DNA of 64,000 nt from Monocercomonoides exilis (lineage: Eukaryota; Preaxostyla; Oxymonadida; Polymastigidae), in the NCBI GenBank assembly GCA_001643675.2, contig LSRY02000028.1:682001-746000 (forward strand). Reading direction: 5' to 3'. Positions 24,862 to 35,802 of the stretch are shown here, in pieces (position 1 is the stretch's first letter; each line of letters opens with the position of its first letter). Made by a program: the position numbers and the translations under genes. The notes under the pieces are model-generated. The model ran no database searches. It was not told the origin of the DNA and worked only from the letters and a program-made list of their open reading frames with translations.

Positions 24862-25969
24862 TATTGATCTTTTAACCATATTAATTCAAGAAATGAGGAT
24901 ATTGATTATAATTTATATTACGAATAAAAATTCTTTCGCCATATGATATATTGATTAAAAAATTATTTGTTGAATTTGAATTATTCCATTTTCAATTTTC
25001 ATTAAAGAAATAATACAATTTGCAAAAAAAAAATAAATAAATAAATAAATAAACTAATAACTGTAAATTATCAACATGCAGTTCATTTTCATAATTGTGA
25101 AAATGAAATTATTGAACCAATTCCAAAAAACAACATGATTTTGTAAAAAGCAAAACATCTTCATCACTTTGGAAAAGTTGAGTCGGAACACATCATGTAT
25201 TTTTTCATTTTTCCTAATAAAAATTCTTTTTCATAAAATATCTAATTTTGTTCAAAATCTCCCTTGTTTCTAGCACATTCTGAAAATTAAATACATTATT
25301 TCAACAATATAAAGATTGAATGGGGGAAAGAATGTAACTTCAAGCTTTTTCATTGAAAAATTATGCGCATCAGATGAGCTTTTTGTGATCAAAAAGTTTT
25401 GCAATAAATAGGTTAATTTTTCGAAATATATATGAGGTCACAAAGCATTTTGTTATTTCATCAATGATGTTTGTTCACAGTAATGAAAATCCAATTTATT
25501 TTGAAATCTGTTAAAGTTAAATTATGTTATGAGTGATACAATTATTTAATGCTTTGTGCATAAAAAGCTTGAAAGTCCGTATTTTCCCTCGAATGAAAAT
25601 CAGAAAATATTTGTATTTTGTTGTTACGATTGGAGATTAAAATTCAAAACACCTCATAAATAATTTATCGTGTCGTTTTTTTGATAACATCAATAAGAAT
25701 AAAAAAATTTTTTCATCATAATTTATTATATCTATTCCAACTCTTCAAACATTCCAGATTTTCATTATTATATGGATTTTGAAAAATAAAAAATAATTAT
25801 TGAAATCTCTGAGTAATTCGAAATTTTATTTTCACAAGATTTCAAAAATCACTTTTTGCAGATACAACTCACATGAAAATGAAAGTCTGGAATGCCAAAA
25901 GAGTTGGGTTATGTAAGACACGTTTGGAGGAATGATATCAGAATTAATCCTCATGAAGTGACACCATTT

Positions 25970-26079
25970 ATTATTCAAATTTGGTAAACTTATTATTCGA
26001 AATTGGTCAACTAATTATTCAAAATTTAAAAACTAATTAATCGAAATTGTTAAACTTCTTATTCAAAATTAATAAAATT
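25970..26079. repeat. Five 22-bp tandem repeats, left arm
   Basis: Units start at 25970, 25992, 26014, 26036 and 26058, exactly 22 bp apart. Each reads approximately ATTATTCgAAATTggTaAACTT, with divergence between units. The set is mirrored in the right arm at 26707-26816. Confidence 0.85.
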
Positions 26080-26706
26080 CAGAATTTTTTATTCAAAAAT
26101 ATTTATTGATATAATATGATCACTGGCTGAGTATCAGAAAGCGATTAAAATGTTTTGTTTTTTCACTGTTCTTAAAAAGGATGAAAAATTAAACCCAGAT
26201 TTTTATAACTTGTGAATAAATATGAAATTTTTTGATTTTACAGAAAAAAATCATCACCATGGAAAATCGGATAATTTTCAAATAAATTCATCTTACACTG
26301 TTGGATTGCACATAATTCAATCATGATTCATTTTTTTTATTAAAATATATTCTGAAGATCAATAAAAACAAATGTTGAATTCTGAAAGTGCATTCAAAGA
26401 TTTTTTTCATTTATGAAAAATAACTATCTTCATCTTCTTGAATTGAAACAAAAAAATTATCTTGAATGAATAACGCATAATCAAATAATGTTAGGTTTAT
26501 TTATTTGAAAATTATCCGATTTTCCATGGTGATGATTTTTTTCTGTAAAATCAAAAAATTTCATATTTATTCACAAGTTATAAAAATCTGGGTTTAATTT
26601 TTCATCCTTTTTAAGAACAGTGAAAAAACAAAACATTTTAATCGCTTTCTGATACTCAGCCAGTGATCATATTATATCAATAAATATTTTTGAATAAAAA
26701 ATTCTG

Positions 26707-26816
26707 AATTTTATTAATTTTGAATAAGAAGTTTAACAATTTCGATTAATTAGTTTTTAAATTTTGAATAATTAGTTGACCAATTTCGAATAATAAGTTT
26801 ACCAAATTAGAATAAT
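26707..26816. repeat. Five 22-bp tandem repeats, right arm
   Basis: This is the inverted copy of the array at 25970-26079. The individual unit variants are the same in both arms, so the arms were copied or converted after the array formed. Confidence 0.85.
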
Positions 26817-27198
26817 AAATGGTGTATTGAGAAATCGATCTAATCTAGTGTTTTTTGCACAATCTGAATATTTGTGAAACAAACAAAATTGTTCACTTCA
26901 AAAAAAATTCATTCTATTGTTTGAGTTATTCCTGACTAATGATTGGAATATTTTGAAGTGATATTAGTTGGTTTATTTCGCTCAGACCAGAATTTTCTTT
27001 AACAATTGTAACTGACTTCAATAAAAAAGGCAATTCGTGTCTCACACGTCTATTTAACATAAACAGGTTCATAATAATCGAAACATTTAAATAATAACTT
27101 AAAAATTTGAACATTGAATTTCTGATAATAAAAATATAATGGTAATTTCTTTCAGATAGAAAAAGTTATATTGGCTCATTTAATTCATGAATTGAAAA

Positions 27199-29831
27199 AT
27201 GATGATAGAGTCGCTTAAAAATGTATGCTTATATTTAATGTTGAACAATAAATTATTTTCTATTTTTGCTTTACACATGAAATTAATTCATTTTTCTTCT
27301 TTTAGGAAGAAGATTCACTAAATTATTTTCATAACGAATTTAAAGCAGAAGATTGTTCTTTTTTCTTACAAGGGCATCACTCAACATTTCTGTCATTTCC
27401 GTCATCTTCCCCTTTTGAACAAAAATGTACATATCTTTCAAAGAATGCATTTTCAAAAAAAATAGGAAAAGAAGATTCACTTTTTACATATTCTCAACAA
27501 GAAACAAAGACAAAATCCATTTCAGGTGCACAGTGCTCTTTTTTGACTGATCAATCGAATAGGTTTTTAACACCATTGCAAGAGGAATCAAATAATTTGG
27601 CTGATAATAAAGATTTTACAAAAACAAAAGACAGCACAATTTATCCAAATAGAAATGAATTAGTTATACAATCAAGCAATACGAGAAATATTTTATTACC
27701 ACACTTTTACGAGTCACATCTATTTGAACATCATCTTTCTTTTTTTGACGATGAACCAATGTTTTGGGAAGGCTCTTCCAATCTTAAGCCACTATTGAAA
27801 AATGGTAAACAAGAGATTGACGTTAATCAAAAAATAAAGTTTGAACATTTTGCAACGCATCATTTGCATTCTGTAAGCGATTTTCTGGATGTTTACGAGA
27901 ATAATAGACTGCAAAATCAAGATGTCAAAAAAGTAGTTAAAGAAAATAGTAGAAAGAATTTATGTTTGTCTTTTGATCTTGATGAAAAAAATTCCGAAGC
28001 CAAAGAAGGAGGCGATGAAGCATTACATATGAACGATTCAGTTGTTAACTTGTCTGATAACGCCAAATGCACATCATTTTCTGACTTAAATGAAGAAACC
28101 TCCCAGAACTTACATCAGTTTTATGTTGCTGAAAGCAGCCGAAATGCAGTCAGCGTGTTTGCAGAAATCGAGGCGAATGGAGAAAGGCAATCACGATTGA
28201 GTGAAGTTCTGCTGCAAGAGATGCTTGGGAGATGGATGAAAAGAGACGCATCACTAAAGAGAGGGACAAGCACACAGCCTCAAAACATCACAAGAAAAGG
28301 TACAAGTGAAGGAGAATGCACGGACAGTCGAGGAGAACAAGCCAATAATGAAACTTCAAGTGAATGCCATAATGAACAGAGAGAAGAATTTGATTCATGT
28401 GGAATGGAAGAGAATCAACAAAGCGGAAGGCAGTTGGACAAAAGACGAGTTAATGCAATTCGCACAGAAATCAAAGAGGCTGAGCAGTACAGGCGAATAT
28501 TTGGCAGATGGATTCGCAAGCCGTGGATCGAAAGAGACGACGAGAGAAAAATGTGGGATGCAGCCGAACGGAAGCTGGGAATAAGCAGCAAGGATGAGAA
28601 CGATGTTTCGGCTGAGTTTGAAAAAGAAGAAACACTTGAAGAACTGAGAAACAAGCTGAAAGAAGGAGAAGGTAAAGAAATGAGTGAAGAAGAGAAGAAG
28701 CAGCTGCTCAAGATGATCGAGAAAAAAGAGGAAATTATTAGAGAAAGCGACAAAATGCAGCAGACGACAAATTTGGAGAGATATCTGTGGACAATGCAAA
28801 AAGAGAATGGGAGACAGAGAAAGAAGAAAGAGAGGGAAAGAAACAAAGATATAGAAAAGAATCTTAAAGCGGAAGAGGAATCTTTTGAGACATTAAGAAG
28901 TTTCGATTGGTTTCAAGACAGTTCTTCTACAAGTGCTTCTGTTATTATCCCTAAACCAACTTACCTCCCATCACATTCACAACATCTTCTTGCTTGGACT
29001 CCTTTTTATCTTTCGAATACATCTTCTTCAGCTTCGCGTTTGCCTTACTGTTTTGGAATTGATTCTTCTGACAAATCATCCATATCCGAATTATTTACAA
29101 CACATCTGTCAAATCCTTCAACAGAAAATACAAAATGTTTGAGCGTCTCTGAAAATGGAGTTGATTGTTTATCTTCTCCAAAATGTGAAAGCAGATCTGT
29201 CTGTCCTTCATTTTGCGAAAGTGGTCCACTCGTTCAGTCTGAAATTGGTTCTGCAATTGCACATGCTGATTCTGCACAATTTCCTTTTTCAACTGTTTTA
29301 CCAAAAGACACCAGAATTTCACAAGTTCGTGAAGCCAATCTTTTGAAACTGCAAATTCATTCTGGAAACATATGCAGAAAGATAAAACAGCTTCATGATT
29401 TAAGCGAAGTTCTACTGCAACAGATGAATGTAGTGTCATTTATGAATATGGAAATCTTTAATGATGAGGACGCTAAGAAGGTTATTCAGCAAGGAGAAGA
29501 CGAAATTGAGAGTAAGAATGAAACCGAGAACATATGCGATTGTGCATCAAAAACTGATTGCGAAGGAGCTCAGGAACAAGTTATTTATTCTCCTTTAGTC
29601 ATGAATGCATCTGGCTATTTGAACAAAGAAAACGTAAAAATTCTTAGAAACAAACATTTTAATAAATACTCGGCAAACATTCAACTCATAACCAGTAGAT
29701 TGTTTATGAAAACTCCTCCACAGCACAAATGGTTTTGGACCTTTGATGAATTCACACCAAACATAAAGAAACAATGGAAAAATTGGTATTTTGGAAGCTA
29801 TATTCCAAGGCTCTCCAAAAATATGAAATGA
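27199..29831 (+). CDS. Unrecognised charged protein, 849 aa
   Basis: Exons 27199-27222 and 27306-29831 (TGA). The 24-nt first exon (MMIESLKN) is inferred: it is the only nearby ATG that joins in frame to the acceptor at 27305 through a good GTATGC donor. The N-terminal 200 residues are polar and Ser/Asn-rich. A basic block about residues 310-345 (FGRWIRKPW) is followed by a highly charged Glu/Lys segment (about 360-470) that should form coiled coil. The C-terminus is aromatic-rich (HKWFWTFDEF, WKNWYFGSYIPRL), which suggests a small folded end. No family is recognised. An alternative 5' end using ATG 27140 and further exons cannot be excluded. Confidence 0.6.
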
Positions 29832-30231
29832 ATATTAATAATTGTTATTAAAGTTCTATTTTTTTAAATCTTTAAGTTTAATAAGCGATTATTTTGATGT
29901 TTTATTTGTTTCATAAATATCAAAAAATAATTATCATTTTCCGAAATTTTAAATGAAAAATGCAAGAACTAAACAGAGTTTAACAATTATAATAAAATAA
30001 AATTGAATGAAGGGAAGCCAATATATGAGATCAATTGATTAACCGTTTTTTTAAACGCAATAAGAATATTATTGAAAATTTAACTAGTTTGGTTCTATAC
30101 TGCTACACATTATGCAATATATATTTTAATTTCTATTTGTTCCACGGATTATTTTTTACGTAAAAATTCAAATATATTTCACACAAAACATAAAGCTTTT
30201 TTTATTAAAACAAAAATTAAAAAAATTATTT
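29832..30231. other. Intergenic gap
   Basis: This AT-rich 400-bp gap separates two plus-strand genes. It presumably contains the 3' UTR of the first and the promoter of the second. No ORF, RNA or repeat is recognised. Confidence 0.6.
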
Positions 30232-33200
30232 ATGCACCAAGGATTTGACGAAGAAGTTTCTCAAGTTTGAAATATATATTCTTTTGATTATATTCTTTGG
30301 TTATTATTCAAAATGAAAATTTGAATTGGATATATTCATTTCAGGAAATTGGCATATTGAAAACTGATAATCTTATCACAACGTCTCAACAAGATGCGCC
30401 AACGACAACATATGCCGATTTTGATGCTTTAAAAAATACATCTGATAACGAAACGAATTCTATGTCAAATTCTTTAAAAGAGATTTCAAGTCAAGAACAA
30501 AATGATCAAATTAGTCGCAAACGTGCTCATTCTTCACATTCAAAATCAAGTAAGCGAGATGCTTTTTGCAAGAGAAGAGAAATATTTCGACTTTCTTCAA
30601 GATCATATTATAAAACTTTTTCACAAGAAGAACAAGCGCTCCAAGATTTTGACTCACCAACAAAAGAGTCTCCAACAGCTTCAAATGACAGTTTTAAAAT
30701 CGAATTATTTGTGATTGAAGATAGTGACGAAGAGAAACCAGAAGAATTAAAAACAGATAAGAAAGCGGAAGTTACAGAAACTATTGATGAAAATACTCAA
30801 GATAAATTGCGATTAAAGCGTGTATTTGTTGATGCTGACACATTGCTTGGAGATGGTACAAAGAAGAATTTGCGGAAGCGTCGAGGGCCTGAGATTCTCC
30901 AGAAATTGATCCAAAAAAGCGATGACGGGAATACACAAAGCACGCAGAATGGGTCGAAAGATGAACTGAAAGACGTTCGATGGAGAACATTGGCAAGTGT
31001 TGAATTGGAAGTAGAAGCAGAGATGGAGCGAGTGGCAGCGAGGATGGAGAACGAGAAGAAGGCGCTGAGAAAGAAATGGCGAAAGTACATGGCAGCAAAA
31101 GGAGACTTGAGATATGACGATTCCGAAGATGACGAACAAGACAAAAAGAAAGAGCAAAACACAGAAACATCATCGTCAATTCCTTCTCCTTTGTCTGATT
31201 CTGGATTTGGATCGAGTTCAAAAGAGAGCGAATCAGACGACGAAGATAGCAGCGAAGAGGATTCTGTTGTTCAGAAGCTCACTGAGCGTAATCTGCGGAT
31301 CAGAAAGCTGCGAGACATGCTGTATCGCTACAAGGAGTACTACATGAAGCACGACTCCAACGGGAAGAGGAGGACAGGCACAGACATGCGGTCGCTGCTG
31401 CTGTCTGGAGAGAAGGATCGTGTGTGTCTGAAGTGGGAGCCGTGGATGGAGACGGAATCAGACGAGGAATTGGAGTGGGAGACGGTGGACAGCAAGGAGG
31501 AGGAAGAAGAGATCGAAGAGAAAGAGAAAGAGAAAGAAGGGAAAAAGAGTGGAGAAGGGAATGAAGATGAAGAAGTGCAGCTGATCAAGGTCTGCGAGGT
31601 GGATGACAAGAAAGTGAAGAAAAGATGGGTTGACTTGGATGATGAAGATCTGCGGAAAGAAGATGAAGAGTGGGAAGCAGCAGAGCGCGACAGGATGGCT
31701 AAGATAAGAGAACGGCGAAGGGCGATGCAGCTCAAGCGGAAGGAGATGGAAAGGAGGAGGCGACTGCAGGAGCAACGAGAACGAGAAAAAGAGCAGAAGA
31801 AGGAAGAAGCTGAACAGAATGCTCTGATAGAAAGCTTGGAGATGCAGAAAATGAAGAAAGAGAAAGAACTAGCGGAGCTGGGGAATATGATGAATGACAC
31901 GACATTTAAGGAAGAAGAGAATGAAACATTGGATGAAGGCAAAAGCACCAGAAAACAGAAAAAAGCAGAAAAAGCAGAAAAAGCAGAAAAAGCGGAAAAA
32001 GAGAGTAAAGCAAAGAAAGCGAGCGGAAAGCCAAAGACCAAAAAAGAGCTGGCAGAAATCGCCGAAAACCGCTCAAGTTTTGTGAAGCAGTATGCAAAGC
32101 AGATAACAAAGGAGATTGAAAGGAGGAAGAAAAGAGGGCTGTACAACGAAGACAGCGACTGGTACGAGCCGCTGGATGCGATGAAGCTGCTGAAGTGGCT
32201 GGAAGAAGACAGAGAAAACGAAGCAGCAGCTGAGTGTGAGAATGCAGATGCCAATGCAGAGAATAGCTGTGGCGGGACAATCACAGAAGGAAGAGAAGAG
32301 CAGATCAATGTGGAGCTAGTCAATGAGAATCAAAGCTCGCACAAATCTGTTCAGCTGTTCAAAGAACAAGCAATGCTGACAGATCTGCTGAAAGAGCTGC
32401 TGGTTGTCGAAGGAGATGAATGTGGAGACGCCGATGAAGAGGAAATGAACGACGACGACACCAATGAAACAAGAAAAGGCACAAACCTTTCGCTTTTTTC
32501 TTTCTTTGAGGCGAAGCCGAGTTTAGATGCTTCCTCTTCTGCCTCTGCCTCTGCCTCTGCTTTTACAACTGCAAGTGATGCAGATAGTACTGGTGAAGAT
32601 GATGAAGACGATATGTTTTCATTTGCATTTGATGAGACGCTCTGTAGAAATGTTCCTCTGAACGAAATCGGCTTCTCCAAGCTAGATACAAAAGGAACTG
32701 CCAACAATTCACACAGAACAGCAGATGGCAGTAAAGACAGTGCAGACAATTCCGTTTTGGATTCGATTGGAGGGAAGTCAGATGGCTCTTATCGGGTGAA
32801 TATGGACAATAAGTCATTTGGAATGATGAATGGCTTTTTTGACGATGCGTTAGGAGAAGGCAAAGGAGCAATGGATGAGGAGGAGGAGGAGGACAACGAA
32901 AGTGTTGTGTTTGTGAAGAAAGTGCAAGCGAGTGGAGAAGGCACAGAACTTCAGGAGGAAGAAAAACAGGAGAGAGAACGGGCGATGGAGAGAGAGAAGC
33001 GAAGGATTGTTAGAAGTGAGCTTTTGGAGGCTGTTGACAGAAGAAGAGACGAAGAAGAAGACGATGAATCTCTTCCATCTGAATCAGAAACAGACAGCAA
33101 TGAAAGCGATGATGATGACGACGATGAGGATGAAGAAGAGGAAGAAGAGGAAGAAGAAGACGAAGGTGCTGATGAAGATGAGGCAAATGAAAACATCATC

Positions 33201-35744
33201 AATAAAAGTACAAACAAAGAAGATACACACAATGGAAGCAGTGATTTAGACTCTTCTAACAAGAAAAAGAAGCAACAGAAGCAAAGCAAGCTGAGTGCAG
33301 GCAGCCGAATTGAGATGTCTATTGTGATTTCAGACGAAGACACATCTGAAAGCAACGAAGAGACAGAGGAAAGCGGATCTCAAAGCAGAAATAGCAAAAG
33401 GAGGATGGTTCGGAAGACTCCGAAATCGAAAGAGAACTTGGAGATATTTGGAGAGAAGAGGAAGAAGGAAAAGAAGAAGAAGAAGAAGAAAGAAAAGAAA
33501 AACAAAGAGAATGAAAAACACAAGAAATTAGCAGGAGTGAAAATAATTCCTGAGACAAATCACACAAAGCAGCTTAGCAAAGAAGAAAAAGCTGAGAGAA
33601 AGCGAAGGAAAGCTCAGCAGAAGCAGAAGAAGCAGAAGATGGAAGAGCAAAGACGGCTGCTGAAGCTGCAGGACGAGAGGAGAAACCACACGCTGTGCGA
33701 GCTGTGTGGCGTGCGCAGTTGGATGCTTGTGTTCAGAGACAGGATGAAGAAGATGAAGAAGGAAAGAAGAGCGCAGAGAAGGAAGAGAGAGGCAGAAAGA
33801 GCAAAGCAAAGGAAAATGATGGAGCTGCGCATTTTGGAGCAGGAAGAGGACATCGAAGTGGTAGAAGAAGATGCGAAGTTGGAGAAAGAGGAAGGGAAAG
33901 CAGCTGAAAATGCACCAAAAATAAAGTCAAAGCGAAAGCCAGGGAGAGCCAAGCAGGTTTCGCCTTCGCAAAGCTTGCGTGACATGCAGCTGAAGTACTT
34001 GAAAGAAGACCAGGCGGAGGAAAGGCTGATTGAGCAGCAGGAGCGCAAAGACGACGAGAACGAGGCAGAAGACGCGCTCAAACAAGAGAGAGAGTTGCTC
34101 ACAGACTGTCTGATGAGCCTTGTGGACTTCTCAGCAATACCACTTGCCCCGTTCCTTCCATTCACAATGTCCCCTCTGGCGATGCTGCAGTCAACACTGT
34201 CTCCTTCTCAAACCACGTCTCATTCGTCTCAGCGCTCGTTCCCTTACATCCTGCCCCACATTGTGGCTTCTCTCCATTCCAAACCCCCTCAACCATCTCA
34301 ACCATCTCAACCTCCTCAATCTTCTCAGCCTCAGACTCCTCCTGTTGTCCCTCAGATTCCCCAGCATTTCAGCCAGCCAGCACCTTCTCCCTTGATTATG
34401 TTTACCAATCCTTCTCCTTTCCCGCTCTTGCCAGTGTCTGGCCACACATCGCTTCCAGCTTCTAATCCACCACTTCAAAAGCCAACCACTTCAGTCATTT
34501 ATTTTGGACTTCCACCAACTTCTTCCCCAACATCTAGCTCATCATCATCTTCTTCTTCCACTTCTTCTTCATCTTCTTCTTCGTCTTCTACATCATCTTC
34601 ATCTTCTCCTTCCTCTGCTCCCACTTCTGCTGCAACCCCTACGACTCCTCTGACTCCTGCAGCCACTACAACCGTCTCTTCCTCTTCTCCTTCTCCAGTT
34701 CCTGTGTCTGCAAATGCTTCTGCCACAACAATTACAGCTGCACCTGCCTCAGCACAAGCACCAGCATTATTAACACCCACAATAATGCCAACATTAATAC
34801 CAACATTAACTCCCATATTAACACCATCAGCTGCTGCTTCTTCGTTTTCATCTTCGCCTTCGCCTTCTCCAATCTCTTTGCTGCCAAAATTGCCACCGTT
34901 GACAGCATCTCCTCCATTCCCTTCAACTCCGTTCTTCTTTCCCCGTCCCGGCTTTTCCGAGCATTCTGCTTCTCGCTCCGCTCATTCTCCAGCTATTTCT
35001 CCGATCTCCCCAATTTCTCCGATTTCACTGTCTTCTCCATCTTCTCCGTCAGTTCCTTCTTCTCCTCGTCCAGCACAAACCCTTCCTCCGTTCTTTGCCA
35101 CACTTTCTCTTCCGCTCCGTCGTCATGTTTTAGAGTGGGTGAATTCGATTGTAGCTTCGTGTGTGAAAGAGAAAGAGAAGGAGAGGGCAATGCTTCTTCG
35201 CAATGTGCGGATCAAAATCGAACAGACCACGCTTCAAAACAGAGCATTCAATCAAATTGCAAACAAAGGAAATTATGGCGCTTCGTATGAATACGGCTCA
35301 TCACCGTTTCAGAAGCAGGAGAACGACAGTACGAGCATAAAACCTGAAGTAAAGCTACAGTCAGATGTGATTGATATCAAAACTGAAGCTCCTCAACCTC
35401 AAAAGACGAAAACACCTGTGATACAGAAAGAGACTAATGAGAAAAAGGAAAGTGAAGCTGTGGAATCAAATGCAGAACTTACTCAAAGCGACTTGGATGA
35501 TTTGTCAAATGACTCGAATGATGAGCAGGTGTTTTTCATCAAAGGAGATACTGGAAAAGAAAGTGCAAAGATAAAAAGAACCAGAATTAGAAACAGAAGG
35601 CTCAGAGAGGAACGTCGAAGGCAGAAGCTCAAAATGCTTAGTACTCTGACCATGCAGCAGTTAAATATAAAGTTTTTGGAATGGGAAATAGATAGGATGC
35701 AGAAGAGTGCAAGACAACTTAGAAAACAGCTTACAAATAAATGA
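30232..35744 (+). CDS. Highly charged low-complexity protein, 1,810 aa
   Basis: Exons 30232-30264 and 30345-35744 (TGA); the 33-nt first exon (MHQGFDEEVSQ) joins in phase 0. I do not recognise the family. The protein alternates Glu/Asp-rich stretches with Lys/Arg/Glu coiled-coil stretches (about residues 440-570 and 1080-1190), including a short AEK-repeat near residue 545. A single CELC pair near residue 1128 lies within a basic helix. Residues about 1300-1570 are Pro/Ser/Thr-rich with long Ser runs. Two stretches, ELFVIEDSDEE (about residue 132) and MSIVISDEDTS (about 1001), look like SUMO-interaction motifs followed by acidic residues. The composition suggests a nuclear scaffold or chromatin-associated protein, but that is inference only. 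Confidence 0.65.
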
Positions 35745-35802
35745 ATGATGAAAAAAGGGCATTGATCAGTTATTTTTTTAAATTTATTTTTTTCTTTCTA
35801 AA

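Larger units (their letters stand above)
25961..26825. repeat. Fold-back element with 327-bp inverted arms
   Basis: The left arm (25961-26287) is the reverse complement of the right arm (26499-26825), both 327 bp. I see one mismatch between them, A versus T at left position 25977. The 211-bp spacer (26288-26498) has no ORF. Outer ends read ACACCATTTATTATTC. No clear target-site duplication flanks the element. There is no transposase, so it would be a non-autonomous fold-back or MITE-like element, or a locus maintained as a palindrome by gene conversion. Confidence 0.9.
24862..27198. other. 2.3-kb gene-free gap with inverted repeat
   Basis: This is the longest gene-free stretch in the window, between the divergent VPS4 and the unrecognised gene at 27199. 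It is extremely AT-rich with no believable coding exon. Its centre is occupied by a fold-back repeat (25961-26825). An ORF of 62 codons on the minus strand (26926-27114) has no supporting signal. Confidence 0.7.

Noticed and set aside
26926-27114. 62-codon minus-strand ORF in the large gap
   Set aside because: AT-rich composition, no recognised motif, and no neighbouring exon with matching splice sites.
31340-32323. Minus-strand Ser-rich ORF of 327 codons
   Set aside because: It is the antisense of the Glu/Lys-rich region of the 1,810-residue protein; GAA/GAG/AAG codons reversed give TTC/CTC/CTT and remain open.
32951-33355. Minus-strand polyserine ORF
   Set aside because: It is the reverse reading of an Asp/Glu run (GAT/GAA triplets) and has no start context or splice partner.
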